DNA of 64,000 bases from Streptococcus sp. S1 (GCF_034137685.1 NZ_CP139418.1:1763001-1827000), one strand, 5' to 3'. Positions 33,832 through 43,120 are shown, counted from the stretch's first letter. Program-made: numbers and translations. Notes: a model not told the origin generated them from the letters alone.

Positions 33832-35094
33832 TTATTGACGGTAGAAATATTGATCAGCCGGGTAGTTGCCTGCAGATTGAGTGACCACTAGACGTGGTTT
33901 GCTGGTATCAGACTGGTCTCCATCTGGATTTTGGAAACCGATTTTCAGAAGTCCAATCGCAGCACCGGTCTCACCCATCTTCATCTCAACATAAGGGATC
34001 TTGCTCTTCTTATCCGAGTCCGCAACAGCCTTGAGGTTGCCTTGTCCCTTGACTTTTCCGTCTGCTTGGATGACGATTTCAGCACCCTTGCCATTGCGCC
34101 AGGTTCCAGCTAAGCTTGAGAAGTCGCCTCCGTTAATGGCCGCAATATCCAAGTCTTTCTCTTTTTTCGGTTGCGGGTAAGCTTTCCACCACTCTAGATG
34201 GTAATCACGGAAAGCTGCGTCACCAAAGAGAATCCGACGTCCTTGAGAAGCCACTCCATCAGGACCTGTCACACCTACTGGGATCAAGTACAAGGTTTGC
34301 TCTTGCCCTTGGATCGCAGTCCCATTTGCCCCAGTGAAATAAACTTCATAATAGCCTTTTCGCTTTTTGGGCTCTTTTTCTTTATTGAAAAGATAACTCG
34401 CCCGAGTCCCTCCACTCCAGAAAATCCAGCCGGTCTCACTATTTACAATGCTTGGAAAGGCGCTGGTCTTGTTTTGGTAATACTCTTCAGGAGTATAGCC
34501 ATAGAGTTTAAAACCCGAAGCTGCGATTTCCTTTTCATAGGTATCATTGGAATAGGCCCCTTCAAACGGTGAGAGATTGCCATCAAGGACGACATCATTT
34601 GGATCTGTCGATTTGAAAAAATCCTCTCGATTGGCAAAGACCATCTCGTGGTCGGGATTTTTGTCAGACATGGTGATCGTGATCAAAGGCTTCTTATCTG
34701 TCTTGTATTTAAAGACACGAACAGTGACTGTAAAGTCTGTATTGCCATCGGACTTTTTCATCTTGCCTGTCGAAACTTTATTAGACCCTTCGACCTTCCA
34801 ATCCGTACTAAATTCAGCAGATACCTTGCCGTCAGCCGTTTGGTAATCGATCTTCCAGGCCTTGCCTTTTTTCTCGATTTTGGCTTCATCCCGTTCATTA
34901 GAGACGTAGTCACCACTCAGGTCAATAGCTTTTTCTTTTGGCTTGGTGACCTTCTTACTGGTCTGGTTAAATTCCTTTTGATGGTCTGGTTGGATGTTGG
35001 AACTAGAGTAGAGATAGACTCCACCGATCAGAACAACTGCTCCGACCAGCCCCAAAATCGGCCCCAGGTATTTTTTCTTCCACTTAAGATTCAT
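33832..35094 (-). CDS. Membrane-anchored extracellular DUF6287 protein
   Basis: 420 residues. A basic N-terminus and one membrane segment (about 10-29) anchor a large outer domain. The first part (45-170) looks like a beta-rich lipocalin-like segment (DLSGDYVSNERDEAKIEKKGKAW). The last ~100 residues hold the DUF6287 pattern DLDIAAINGGDFSSLAGTWRNGKG and end in QSAGNYPADQYFYRQ. This domain is common on streptococcal surface proteins; its function is unknown. A broken paralogue lies 3.4 kb away at 38544-39122. Confidence 0.85.
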   Translation of the reverse strand: MNLKWKKKYLGPILGLVGAVVLIGGVYLYSSSNIQPDHQKEFNQTSKKVTKPKEKAIDLSGDYVSNERDEAKIEKKGKAWKIDYQTADGKVSAEFSTDWKVEGSNKVSTGKMKKSDGNTDFTVTVRVFKYKTDKKPLITITMSDKNPDHEMVFANREDFFKSTDPNDVVLDGNLSPFEGAYSNDTYEKEIAASGFKLYGYTPEEYYQNKTSAFPSIVNSETGWIFWSGGTRASYLFNKEKEPKKRKGYYEVYFTGANGTAIQGQEQTLYLIPVGVTGPDGVASQGRRILFGDAAFRDYHLEWWKAYPQPKKEKDLDIAAINGGDFSSLAGTWRNGKGAEIVIQADGKVKGQGNLKAVADSDKKSKIPYVEMKMGETGAAIGLLKIGFQNPDGDQSDTSKPRLVVTQSAGNYPADQYFYRQ

Positions 35095-35277
35095 TTCACT
35101 ACCTCCATGGAATAAGATCTTTACACTAGTATACCCTAAATCGACAGTATAGTAAAATTCCCCTCTATGTAGTGGTTTCCCCGTCTTAAACCGACTAGTT
35201 TGAGCAGAGAATACCTGTTTTTCAAAAACAATATTTTGTTTATCGTTATTTTTTTATCGTTTTTCGATACTTTTTTA

Positions 35278-35305
35278 TTGACTAATTTTTTATAAAGAGT
35301 ATACT
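35278..35305 (+). promoter_or_regulatory. Promoter of the DUF2975/XRE pair
   Basis: TTGACT at 35278-35283 and TATACT at 35300-35305 are spaced 16 bp. Just upstream, 35240-35269 has TATCG, TATCG and CGATA half-sites, which may bind the XRE protein encoded downstream. The rest of 35095-35342 shows nothing. Confidence 0.65.
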
Positions 35306-35342
35306 ATAAGTGAAAAATAAATAAACTTCAAGGAGGCTTGCG

Positions 35343-35864
35343 ATGAAAAACTCAAAAACCTTAAAAAATGTCATTGAAGTCTTAACGGCTTTCATTTACT
35401 TCTGTGGCTTTATGACCGTGGCTGCATTGGTCGTCCATCTGCTTTCCCGCATGGGCCTTTTCAAAGATCTCATTCAATCAGGTCGCTTGTCCTTTGATGC
35501 GAATGGCATCCAGCTCTTTCCCCAACATCCACAACCCCTCTGGCAGCTGCTCTTCCCACTAGCCTCAAGCGCTATCTATATTTACCTTCTCATCACTATT
35601 CGTAGCTTCCTCCAAAATCTCTACCAAGAAAAGATCTTTTCTCACTCCAACATTAATCTTTGCAACCGAGCTTGGAAGATTCTCTTGGTCTTGTCTTTTA
35701 TGTCTGGCACACTTGAAACCAGTGGAAATGCTTATCTCCTTCCCTTCACTTTCCAATTTACCTTTAATACAGGGCTTCTCCTTGCCGTTCCAATCGTCTG
35801 GGTCTCTGGCAAGATTTTAGAGAGAGGGATTGAGATTGCTGAAGAAAATGAGCTAACCATTTAA
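35343..35864 (+). CDS. DUF2975 membrane protein
   Basis: 173 residues with four membrane segments (about 13-36, 62-84, 103-120 and 132-155), the usual DUF2975 plan, and a short charged tail. DUF2975 proteins are typically encoded with a small XRE regulator, as here: the regulator starts 10 bp after this stop. The pair may act as sensor and effector, or as a toxin/immunity-like unit; neither is shown. CAAGGAGG precedes the start. Confidence 0.85.
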   Translation: MKNSKTLKNVIEVLTAFIYFCGFMTVAALVVHLLSRMGLFKDLIQSGRLSFDANGIQLFPQHPQPLWQLLFPLASSAIYIYLLITIRSFLQNLYQEKIFSHSNINLCNRAWKILLVLSFMSGTLETSGNAYLLPFTFQFTFNTGLLLAVPIVWVSGKILERGIEIAEENELTI

Positions 35865-35874
35865 GGAGGGTGCC

Positions 35875-36081
35875 ATGATTATCGTCAATCTAGATGTCAT
35901 GCTGGCCAAGCGGAAAATGAAATCCAACGAGCTAGCCGACAAAATCGGCATCACGACTGCTAACCTCTCCATCCTCAAAACCGGCAAGGCCAAAGCCATC
36001 CGCTTCACCACCCTTGAAGCCATCTGCAAAGAACTCGACTGCCAGCCAGGAGATATCCTAGAATACCGGCCAGATGAATAG
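35875..36081 (+). CDS. Small XRE/Cro-family regulator (YozG-like)
   Basis: 68 residues, nearly all one helix-turn-helix: LDVMLAKRKMKSNELADKIGITTANLSILKTGKAKAIRFTTLEAICKELDCQPGDILEY. This is the short YozG-type Cro/CI family that regularly follows DUF2975 genes. A full AAGGAGG site precedes it. It probably regulates its own operon. Confidence 0.92.
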   Translation: MIIVNLDVMLAKRKMKSNELADKIGITTANLSILKTGKAKAIRFTTLEAICKELDCQPGDILEYRPDE

Positions 36082-36101
36082 GACATGTATTGTTATAAGA
36101 A

Positions 36102-36122
36102 AAGCACTCCACAGGAGTGCTT
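36102..36122. terminator. Hairpin after the XRE gene
   Basis: AAGCACTCC-ACA-GGAGTGCTT, a perfect 9-bp stem 20 bp after the XRE stop. The T-run is short (TTC), so termination may be incomplete. Confidence 0.6.
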
Positions 36123-36130
36123 CAGATTGA

Positions 36131-37662
36131 AGACAAAGTCCTTGGAACATAAGTTTCTAAGGGCTTTTCTTTGTGTAAAGTCGTATAATAGAGGTAGGAA
36201 GAGTTGTAAGGTGTTCGCTATGTTTCACAAAGAAAAACCAGATTATAATCGATGCCAATAAGGCTTCTATACGATAGACGAATTAGTCCCAGAAGATCAC
36301 TTTCTTCGACAAGTGGATAAAGAGGTTGATTTTGACTTTATCTATGATTTGGTAGAAGATAGCTATAGTCCAGATAACGGTCGTCCTAGTCTAGATCCTG
36401 TCATGTTAGTCAAAATCCCTTTGATTCAATGTTTTTATAGTATCCATTCCATACGCCAAACGATTAAAGAGATTGAAGTAAACGTTGCCTATCGTTGGTT
36501 TCTTGGACTAACCTTAGATGACAAGGTCCCTCATTTTACCACCTATGAAAAGAATTACAGTCGTCGTTTTCAAGATAAAGAACTAATTTCAAAGATATTT
36601 TCGCGAGTGCTCAATCAAGCTTTATGTGCTGGCTTAATTGATCCTTCTGAACTATTTTTGGATGGTACCCATATCAAAGCTTCAGCTAACAGCCACAAGT
36701 ATCGTAAGGAAATGGTAGAGCAAGAAGCTAAATTTATGAGTAACCGGTTGGAAGTTGAGATTGATTTGGATAGGAGAAAACACGAAAAAAAGTCCTTAAA
36801 GCCCGTAACAGAAAGCGAGGCTAAAGAAAAGAAAATTTCAACAACAGATCCTGAGAGTGGTTGGTTCCACAAGGGTGAACATAAGGAAGTGTTTGCCTAT
36901 TCTGCCCAAGTAGCTTGTGATAAGCATAGTGGGGCTTTGGCTTATACGGTTGAAGCAGGAAATGTCCATGATAGTCAAGCCTTCCCTGATCTTTTTTCAA
37001 AGTTAGAACCCTTCTCCCCACACTATATTATTGCGGATTCAGGCTATAAGACACCGGCTATTGCCCATTATTTATTATAGCGAAATATCATCCCTGTCTT
37101 CCCTTATACTCGTCCAAAGGGAGTAAAGGGGAACTTAAGGCCCAATGATTTTGTTTATGATACTTTCTATGACTGTTACCTTTGTCCAGAGAACCAAGTG
37201 TTAAGCTATCGCACCACGACTCGAGAAGGTTATCGTGAGTATAAGAGTAATCCCAAAGTATGTGCTTCTTGTCCCCTATTATCCATTTGTACCCAAAGCC
37301 AAAATCACCAAAAAGTAATCACGAGACATGTATGGAAAGATGATCTTGAATTTTGTGAAGAGATTCACCACCAAAGAGGGATGAAGGAGCTTTATAAGAA
37401 GCGCAAAGAAACAATTGAGCGACTCTTTGGGACTGCTAAGGAATATCATAACTTGAGATACACTAGAGAAAAAGGAAAGTCCAAAATGGAGGATAAGGTT
37501 GGGCTTACTTTGGCATGTTTAAATATCAAAAAACTGGTGAAATGGATAGCGAATATCCCTTTTTATTTTGCCCTAAATCAGATTTTTGGATGGAAATACC
37601 GGATCATAAAGTAAATAGTTTCGAAAATACAAAAAGACAAACGCCAAAAATGACGTTTGTCT
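36131..37662 (+). mobile_element. Degenerate IS1182-family insertion sequence
   Basis: A ~1.5-kb unit around a broken IS1182-type transposase. Both ends begin, read inward, with AGACAAA: 36131 on the plus strand and 37662 on the minus strand. Each end can fold into a hairpin (ACAAAG/CTTTGT at the left, AGACAAACG/CGTTTGTCT at the right). Size and plan fit IS1182. The precise ends and any target duplication were not established. Confidence 0.75.
36220..37614 (+). pseudogene. IS1182-family transposase with two in-frame stops
   Basis: From ATG at 36220 the frame encodes 464 codons to TAA at 37612, but it is broken by TAA at 36259-36261 (codon 14) and TAG at 37078-37080 (codon 287). There is no frameshift. 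The sequence shows MFHKEKPDYNRCQ, FIYDLVEDSYSPDNGRPSLDPVMLVKI, the DDE-type LFLDGTHIKASAN, YIIADSGYKTPAIAHY and a Cys-rich region (CYLCPENQ, CASCPLLSIC) followed by RKETIERLFGTAKEYH with the last acidic residue. Transposition activity is presumably lost. Confidence 0.9.
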
Positions 37663-37670
37663 ACGTTCTG

Positions 37671-37694
37671 ACCAGGAAAATTAATTTTCCTGGT
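37671..37694. repeat. 24-bp perfect palindrome
   Basis: ACCAGGAAAATTAATTTTCCTGGT is self-complementary with no loop and lies 9 bp outside the IS end. It could form a cruciform, act as an operator, or be a terminator hairpin. Nothing else was recognised in 37663-37812. Confidence 0.6.
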
Positions 37695-37812
37695 TTTCCT
37701 TTGAAGTCAAAGTATTTTTCCCGATTTCCCTTACGGCTAGAAGTCCATTTTCCATCCATTTTAGGACTTTAACTGTTCTCTTTTCAGACCACCAAGATAG
37801 TTTTTCTAGGTT

Positions 37813-38298
37813 CTATACTCCGTATCTTCTGTATTTTTTAACAAGTCTTTCTACCCGTTTGATCTCTGCAGCGATGTCTGAACGGTTTTGCTCATGTAAA
37901 GCAATGGTTGCCTCATCAGCAATATCTAATAAATCACCTAATTCAAGCCATAATTTATCTTGGTAACGACGGAACAAATAGCTCCACACTCCGACTCCAA
38001 CTGTCCATAAAAGAAGGACTGGCAAGAACAATAACATCCAACTTCCAATCACTACAAGCGATTCTTCTGCTTTAAATCCAAGTAAACGGATGACATGCAC
38101 TGCTATTCCAAGCAAACCTAGCATAGACAGGACAAGAATCCAGCCCACAACTTTCATTCCTCTTGCGGGTGGGGTCTCTGATGGGAAGTCTGCATCAATC
38201 CCACTCTCCCCTACTAAACCTTCTGCAATACCACGAAACTCTTGGATTTCATGTTTTTTCAATACCATACGTCTAGGCACCATATAAAACATTATCAT
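37813..38298 (-). CDS. Uncharacterised two-TM membrane protein
   Basis: 161 residues from ATG at 38298, with AGGAGAAAG just before it. A soluble N-terminal stretch (VLKKHEIQEFRGIAEGLVGE) is followed by two membrane segments (about 55-78 and 88-113). The C-terminal ~50 residues are helical, charged and probably coiled-coil (IALHEQNRSDIAAEIKRVERLVKKY). I do not recognise the family. The gene is alone between the IS and a DUF6287 remnant; the 38350-38543 gap shows nothing. Confidence 0.7.
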   Translation of the reverse strand: MIMFYMVPRRMVLKKHEIQEFRGIAEGLVGESGIDADFPSETPPARGMKVVGWILVLSMLGLLGIAVHVIRLLGFKAEESLVVIGSWMLLFLPVLLLWTVGVGVWSYLFRRYQDKLWLELGDLLDIADEATIALHEQNRSDIAAEIKRVERLVKKYRRYGV

Positions 38299-38543
38299 AT
38301 TTCTTTCTCCTTTACATACGATAGGACCTATGAACTTCGTTTCCATCATACTCCAAAATGAGGTCGATTCCTATCAGGTAATTGTCACCTTATTCTTAGT
38401 GACGACCTATTTCATGATTTGCCCCATCATCCGCTACACTATATGCATGAACCATGAAGTCACCAATCAATCATAATCACTAGAGAATGAATAGATCCCA
38501 TTCTAGCATCGGAAACCAACTGAAATCCTATCCTTATTTTTCT

Positions 38544-39122
38544 TTATTGACGATAGAAGTATTGATCCGCTGAATAGTTCCCAGCTGATTGGGTAATGAC
38601 CAAGCGAGGCTTTCTCGTGTCTGACTGGTCTCCATCAGGGTTTTCAAACCCAATCTTAAAGAGACCAACAGCTGCACCAGTTTCTCCCACTCTCAACTCG
38701 ACATAAGGGATTTTGCTAGTCTTATCTGAATTTGCTACTGCTTTAATCCTTCCTTGTCCTTTGACTGTACTATCCGCCTGAATGATCATTTCCTGCCCCT
38801 TCGCATTGCGCCAGGTACCCACTAGACTTGAAAAGTCTCCACTATTAATCGCAGAAATATCCAGATCCACTTCTTTCTTTAGAGCAGGATAAGCTTCCCA
38901 CCACTTGTCTTGGTAGGTTTGGAAAGGAGCTTGATGATAAAAGATGCGTCTCAAAGGAGAAACTACACCGTCTGGCCCTTAAACATTTTCAGGAATCCAG
39001 GTCATGATCAGCTCTTGTCCAGGACTAGTTCCTTTCGTACCTTCTTGCACAAAATAAACCTGATAGGTAGAGCCTGCTTTCCGAGGTTTCTTATCTTTGT
39101 TGAGGACAAATTGGACATTCGT
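38544..39122 (-). pseudogene. Truncated, nonsense-bearing DUF6287 paralogue
   Basis: Minus-strand reading directly after the metG stop gives NVQFVLNKDKKPRKAGSTYQVYF, then a TAA at about 38982. It continues in frame through LRRIFYHQAPFQTY to DLDISAINSGDFSSLVGTWRNAKG and the QSAGNYSADQYFYRQ end. This is collinear with the C-terminal half of the intact gene at 33832-35094. The 5' half is missing and an internal stop is present, so it is a relic. The 136-codon open part might still be translated, but it lacks a signal. Confidence 0.88.
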
Positions 39123-41114
39123 TTAACCAATGATACTTCCATTTGGTACAGATGGATCAACCGTTAAGACTGTTAATTGATTTCCGTGTTCTGCGGAAAG
39201 AATCATTCCTTGGCTGACATATTTCTTCATCATCTTCCGTGGTTTGAGGTTGGCCACGATTTGGAGTTTCTTGCCGACCAATTCTTGTTCGTTTGGATAG
39301 AATTTCGCGATTCCAGAAAAGATTTGACGATCTTCACCGTCACCAGCGTCAAGACGGAAGCGAAGCAATTTGTCTGATCCTTCGACGCGTTCCACTTCTT
39401 TGACTTCTGCTACACGGATTTCAACCTTGTCAAAGTCTTCAAATTTGATCTCATCTTTTTCAGATTTGAGTTCCACTTCTTCTGGAATCCATTCTTTTTC
39501 TTGTGGCTTGCCTGCAGTCATTTGAGATTGGATGTAGGCAATTTCTTCTTCCATGTCGAGACGTGGGAAGATTGGAGTTCCTTTGGCAACCACTGTGACA
39601 TTTTCAGGGAAACCTGCTAAGGTCAAGTTTTCAAGATCGAAGTCCAAGCCCAAGCCAAGTTGTTCCATGATGGCATTTGAGGTGTTCATCATAAATGGTT
39701 GGATCAAGTGAGCCACGACACGAAGGCTAGCAGCTAAGTGAGCCATGACTGCTGCCAATTGTTCCTTGTCGCCATCTTCTTTAGCGAGAACCCAAGGAGC
39801 AGTCTCATCGATGTACTTGTTGGTACGAGAGATGATGTTCCATACGGCTTCCAAAGCGCGTGGGTAATCAACCGCGTTCATTTGCTTGTGGTATTCAGCG
39901 ATGTTTTCTTCAACTACCTTAGCCAAATCAACATCAAATGCAGTGACATTTTCGACATAAGCCGGAACTTGACCACCAAAGTATTTATTGATCATGGCTA
40001 CCGTCCGATTAAGGAGGTTTCCAAGGTCATTGGCCAATTCATAGTTGATGCGGGCCACATAGTCTTCTGGTGTGAAGGTACCGTCTGAACCAACTGGCAA
40101 ACTGCGCATGAGGTAGTAACGAAGTGGATCCAAGCCGAAGCGTTCCACCAACATTTCTGGGTAGATGACATTCCCTTTAGACTTAGACATCTTGCCGTCT
40201 TTCATGACAAACCAACCATGGGCAATCAAACGTTCTGGCAATTTAACATCCAACATCATGAGAAGGATTGGCCAGTAAATCGAGTGGAAACGAAGGATGT
40301 CTTTTCCGACCATGTGGAAGACGGTTCCGTTCCAGAACTTGTCAAAGTTTTCATGATCTTCTTGACCATAACCAAGAGCTGTCACATAGTTGAGAAGGGC
40401 ATCAATCCATACATAGACCACGTGTTTTGGATTGGATGGAACTGGCACACCCCAGGTAAAGGTGGTCCGAGATACCGCCAAGTCTTCCAAACCTGGCTCG
40501 ATGAAGTTTTTCAACATTTCATTAAGACGGCCATCTGGTGTGATGAAATCAGGTTGGGATTTGAAAAATTCCACCAAGCGGTCTTGGTATTTGCTGAGAC
40601 GAAGGAAATAAGATTCTTCAGAAACCCATTCTACTTCGTGGCCTGATGGGGCTACCCCACCGATAACCTTGCCATTCTCATCACGGTATACCTCAGCCAA
40701 TTGGCTTTCTGTAAAGAACTCTTCATCAGAGACTGAATACCAACCAGAGTACTCACCAAGGTAGATGTCGTCTTGCGCTAGCAAACGTTCAAAGACTTGG
40801 GCCACCACTTTTTCATGGTAGTCGTCTGTCGTACGGATGAATTTATCATATGAGATATCAAGTAATTGCCAGAGTTCTTTCACTCCAACGGCCATCCCAT
40901 CTACATAAGCTTGCGGCGTAATCCCAGCTTCTTCTGCTTTTTGTTGGATCTTTTGACCATGCTCATCGAGACCAGTCAGGTAGAAGACATCGTAGTTCAT
41001 CATGCGTTTGTAACGCGCCAAGACGTCACAGGCGATCGTTGTATAAGCTGAACCAATATGCAATTTACCAGATGGGTAATAGATAGGGGTTGTGATGTAG
41101 AATGATTTTGTCAT
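39123..41114 (-). CDS. metG: Methionyl-tRNA synthetase
   Basis: 663 residues. The class I HIGH-type motif is HIGS (19-22 in [11 protein letters not shown]), with [13 protein letters not shown], the WIDALLNY segment and KMSKSKGN. The C-terminal ~105 residues form the EMAP-II-like tRNA-binding domain ([30 protein letters not shown]). It charges tRNA-Met in the cytosol. The zinc-knuckle cysteines of the E. coli type are absent, as in the Firmicutes subclass. Its stop codon directly abuts the decayed DUF6287 gene. Confidence 0.97.
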   Translation of the reverse strand: MTKSFYITTPIYYPSGKLHIGSAYTTIACDVLARYKRMMNYDVFYLTGLDEHGQKIQQKAEEAGITPQAYVDGMAVGVKELWQLLDISYDKFIRTTDDYHEKVVAQVFERLLAQDDIYLGEYSGWYSVSDEEFFTESQLAEVYRDENGKVIGGVAPSGHEVEWVSEESYFLRLSKYQDRLVEFFKSQPDFITPDGRLNEMLKNFIEPGLEDLAVSRTTFTWGVPVPSNPKHVVYVWIDALLNYVTALGYGQEDHENFDKFWNGTVFHMVGKDILRFHSIYWPILLMMLDVKLPERLIAHGWFVMKDGKMSKSKGNVIYPEMLVERFGLDPLRYYLMRSLPVGSDGTFTPEDYVARINYELANDLGNLLNRTVAMINKYFGGQVPAYVENVTAFDVDLAKVVEENIAEYHKQMNAVDYPRALEAVWNIISRTNKYIDETAPWVLAKEDGDKEQLAAVMAHLAASLRVVAHLIQPFMMNTSNAIMEQLGLGLDFDLENLTLAGFPENVTVVAKGTPIFPRLDMEEEIAYIQSQMTAGKPQEKEWIPEEVELKSEKDEIKFEDFDKVEIRVAEVKEVERVEGSDKLLRFRLDAGDGEDRQIFSGIAKFYPNEQELVGKKLQIVANLKPRKMMKKYVSQGMILSAEHGNQLTVLTVDPSVPNGSIIG

Positions 41115-41219
41115 TTTCTTTTCCTTTCAGGGCTAATGGAACCCAATTTAGTAACACTCTATTATAACATTTTTAGGAGACCCTGAAAACCCAAAACCAG
41201 CTAGGATCTAAGGAAGACA

Positions 41220-41247
41220 AGCAAAAAAGCTGACCGAAGTCAGCTTT
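41220..41247 (-). terminator. Hairpin downstream of gpmA
   Basis: AAAGCTGAC-TTCG-GTCAGCTTT on the minus strand, with a stable UUCG-type loop, followed by TTTTTTGC. It lies beyond the repeat units that follow gpmA. Confidence 0.8.
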
Positions 41248-41277
41248 CTATGATTGATAACAAATCCCGTTATAATT

Positions 41278-41374
41278 GCCTCGCTTTTGCGTTTTCAGGC
41301 TCGGGATAAAAATATCCACTGGATAAGCCTCGCTTTGGCATTTCTAGGCTCGGGATAAAAATATCCACTGGATA
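41278..41374. repeat. Two tandem ~48-bp modular repeats next to gpmA
   Basis: Two units of the form CTCGCTTT.GC.TTT.AGGCTCGGGAT followed by ATCC-ACT-GGAT (41278-41325 and 41326-41374). The core CTCGC..TTTTCAGGCTCG recurs at 42782-42897 in opposite orientation with a GTCC..GGAC hairpin. The second unit merges into the gpmA terminator. Confidence 0.75.
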
Positions 41375-41379
41375 TTTTT
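41357..41379 (-). terminator. gpmA terminator overlapping the stop codon
   Basis: AAAAATATCC-AGT-GGATATTTTT; the gpmA stop (41378-41380) overlaps the first arm of the hairpin. It is also part of a repeat unit. Confidence 0.7.
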
Positions 41380-42070
41380 ATTTTCCAAGATAGTATTCTT
41401 TTACAACGTTCAATTTTTCGTCAAATTCGAATACCAATGGTGGGAAGTTAGGGATTTCCACATCCATGATTTCGTCGTCTGACAATTGTTTGATGTGTTT
41501 TACAAGGGCACGGATTGAGTTACCGTGTGCTCCTACGAATACGTTTTTACCGTCTTTAAGAGCTGGAGCGATTTTATCTTCCCAGAATGGAAGGGCACGT
41601 TCCAAAGTAACTTTCAAGTTTTCAGCATCTGGAATCACTGAATCGTCAAGTGAAGCATAACGACGGTCAGTGTGTGCTGAGTGTTCATCATCACGGTCCA
41701 TTGCAGGAGGCAATACATCGTAAGAACGACGCCAGATGTGAACCTGTTCATCACCAAATTGTTCAGCAGCTTCTGCTTTGTTTTTACCAGTCAAACCACC
41801 GTAGTGACGTTCGTTCAAGCGCCATGATTTTTCAACTGGAACCCACAATTGGTCAGAAGCTTCAAGAGCCAAGTTAGTCGTTTTGATCGCACGTTTCAAT
41901 ACTGAAGTATAAGCTTGGTCAAATTCGATACCAGCTTCTTTGATCAATTTACCAGCGTCGATCGCTTGTTGTGTACCTTTTTCAGACAAATCAACATCAG
42001 CCCAACCAGTGAAAAGGTTAGCTTTGTTCCATTCAGACTCACCGTGGCGAGCAAAAACCAATTTTACCAT
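41378..42070 (-). CDS. gpmA: 2,3-bisphosphoglycerate-dependent phosphoglycerate mutase
   Basis: 230 residues: [30 protein letters not shown] carries the RHG phosphohistidine motif. [28 protein letters not shown] and [13 protein letters not shown] complete the active site. It interconverts 3- and 2-phosphoglycerate in glycolysis. Codon use is highly biased, as expected for a highly expressed gene. AAGGAGATCC precedes the start. Confidence 0.97.
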   Translation of the reverse strand: MVKLVFARHGESEWNKANLFTGWADVDLSEKGTQQAIDAGKLIKEAGIEFDQAYTSVLKRAIKTTNLALEASDQLWVPVEKSWRLNERHYGGLTGKNKAEAAEQFGDEQVHIWRRSYDVLPPAMDRDDEHSAHTDRRYASLDDSVIPDAENLKVTLERALPFWEDKIAPALKDGKNVFVGAHGNSIRALVKHIKQLSDDEIMDVEIPNFPPLVFEFDEKLNVVKEYYLGK

Positions 42071-42214
42071 TAGATGGATCTCCTTTTTATTCTCCGAGGT
42101 TTCCCCCGTTTATCTATTCTATTCTACTAGATTTTCAGTGAAAAATCTAGTGGCGACCATAGAAAAGTGCAATTTCTCACAAAAAAGAGCCTGACGGCTC
42201 TGGTTTCTCTCCCA

Positions 42215-42661
42215 TTAATTTTTCTGACAGTCGGGGCAAATGCCATAGACGGTCATCTGGGTCTTGGTGATCTGGTAGCCACTTTGACTGGCTGCTTCTT
42301 TGCGAAGATCTGGGACTTCAATGTCCACATCTGCGATACGGCCACATTTTTCACACACCACATTCAAATGGTCATGCCCCATGAAATCAAAATAGGTCGT
42401 GGTATCATTGCGAACCTTGATCTCAGAAACAACCCCCTCATCAATCAAAACCTTGATATTGTTGTAGACAGTTGCTAAACTCATGCTTGGAAACTGAGGC
42501 AATAAATCGCGATAGATCTTCTCAGCGCTTGGATGTTCATGACTCGCCACTAAATAAGAAAGAACTGCTCTGCGGGTATCGGTAATCCGAATGCCCTTAG
42601 CACGCAAATTTTGCAAGACTTCTTCCACGCGCTCTTCTTCATGACGATGCAATGCGTTCAC
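42215..42661 (-). CDS. perR: Fur-family peroxide regulator PerR
   Basis: 148 residues. The winged-helix part contains RITDTRRAVLSYLVASHEHPSAEKIY and SLATVYNNIKVLIDEG. The metal site uses His41/His43-type residues and YFDFMGHDH, with Asp rather than Glu as in PerR; structural zinc cysteines are CEKC (103-106) and CPDC (142-145). PerR senses H2O2 by iron-driven histidine oxidation and represses peroxide defence and metal genes. The streptococcal paralogue identity (PerR rather than Fur or Zur) is inferred from the FDF-HxH signature. Confidence 0.88.
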   Translation of the reverse strand: MNALHRHEEERVEEVLQNLRAKGIRITDTRRAVLSYLVASHEHPSAEKIYRDLLPQFPSMSLATVYNNIKVLIDEGVVSEIKVRNDTTTYFDFMGHDHLNVVCEKCGRIADVDIEVPDLRKEAASQSGYQITKTQMTVYGICPDCQKN

Positions 42662-42753
42662 TATGATTCCCCCTTTCCAATATGATTTAATCGATTCGTT
42701 ACCCTTATTATATCATGTTTCAAAATAAATCACTATTTAGAATGCTTTTAATT

Positions 42754-42781
42754 AAAAAAAATGTCCAGTGGACATTTTTTT
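42754..42781 (-). terminator. Terminator of the 51-residue membrane ORF
   Basis: AAAAAAATGTCC-ACT-GGACATTTTTTT, a perfect 12-bp stem ending in a T-run on the minus strand. It lies at the end of the tandem repeat array. Confidence 0.75.
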
Positions 42782-42897
42782 CACGAGCCTGAAAATGGAA
42801 GAGCGAGTTTTTGTCCGGGGGACATTGATTCACGAGCCTGAAAATGAAAAAGCGAGTTCATGTCCGAGGGACATTGATTCACGAGCCCGAAATAGAT
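42782..42897. repeat. Tandem ~50-bp modular repeats upstream of perR
   Basis: Two full units and a partial one of TTCACGAGCCTGAAAATG..A.AGCGAGTT followed by TGTCCg.gGGACATTGA. They share the CTCGC..TTTTCAGGCTCG core (opposite strand) with the units beside gpmA, but with a different hairpin sequence. No credible gene is encoded here. Confidence 0.75.
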
Positions 42898-42907
42898 TCA
42901 TCTACTC

Positions 42908-43063
42908 TCAGCCGATCCAACTGGTCATCCAGCGCACGGTTCCTAGGATCATTTTGACCACGAGGATCATAAAGCAAAATTCCAGTACAAACCACAGCCC
43001 TTTCAATAGATACAAAATAGGTCGGATAAACAACAAGGCAAAGAGGCCTAAAATGAATCGCAT
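42908..43063 (-). CDS. 51-residue small membrane protein
   Basis: From ATG at 43063 to TGA at 42908-42910 the product starts MRFILGLFALLFIRPILYLL, continues KGLWFVLEFCFMILVVKMILGT and ends in VRWMTSWIG. One long or two short membrane segments are likely, with few charges. The ribosome site is weak (GAGAGAAAAG). A terminator follows on the same strand after a repeat array. No family recognised. Confidence 0.6.
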   Translation of the reverse strand: MRFILGLFALLFIRPILYLLKGLWFVLEFCFMILVVKMILGTVRWMTSWIG

Positions 43064-43120
43064 GGTCTTTTCTCTCTTTCTTTTTTCCTATTATACCCTT
43101 ATCCTATAGAGCTGTCCAAC

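Noticed and set aside
41278..42897. CRISPR-like array
   Set aside because: Only two or three units per locus, spacers are hairpin variants and not unique sequence, and there are no cas genes.
42768..43109. A 113-codon plus-strand frame through the tandem repeats
   Set aside because: It is generated by the ~50-bp repeats and runs antisense to the 51-residue membrane ORF; no ribosome site.
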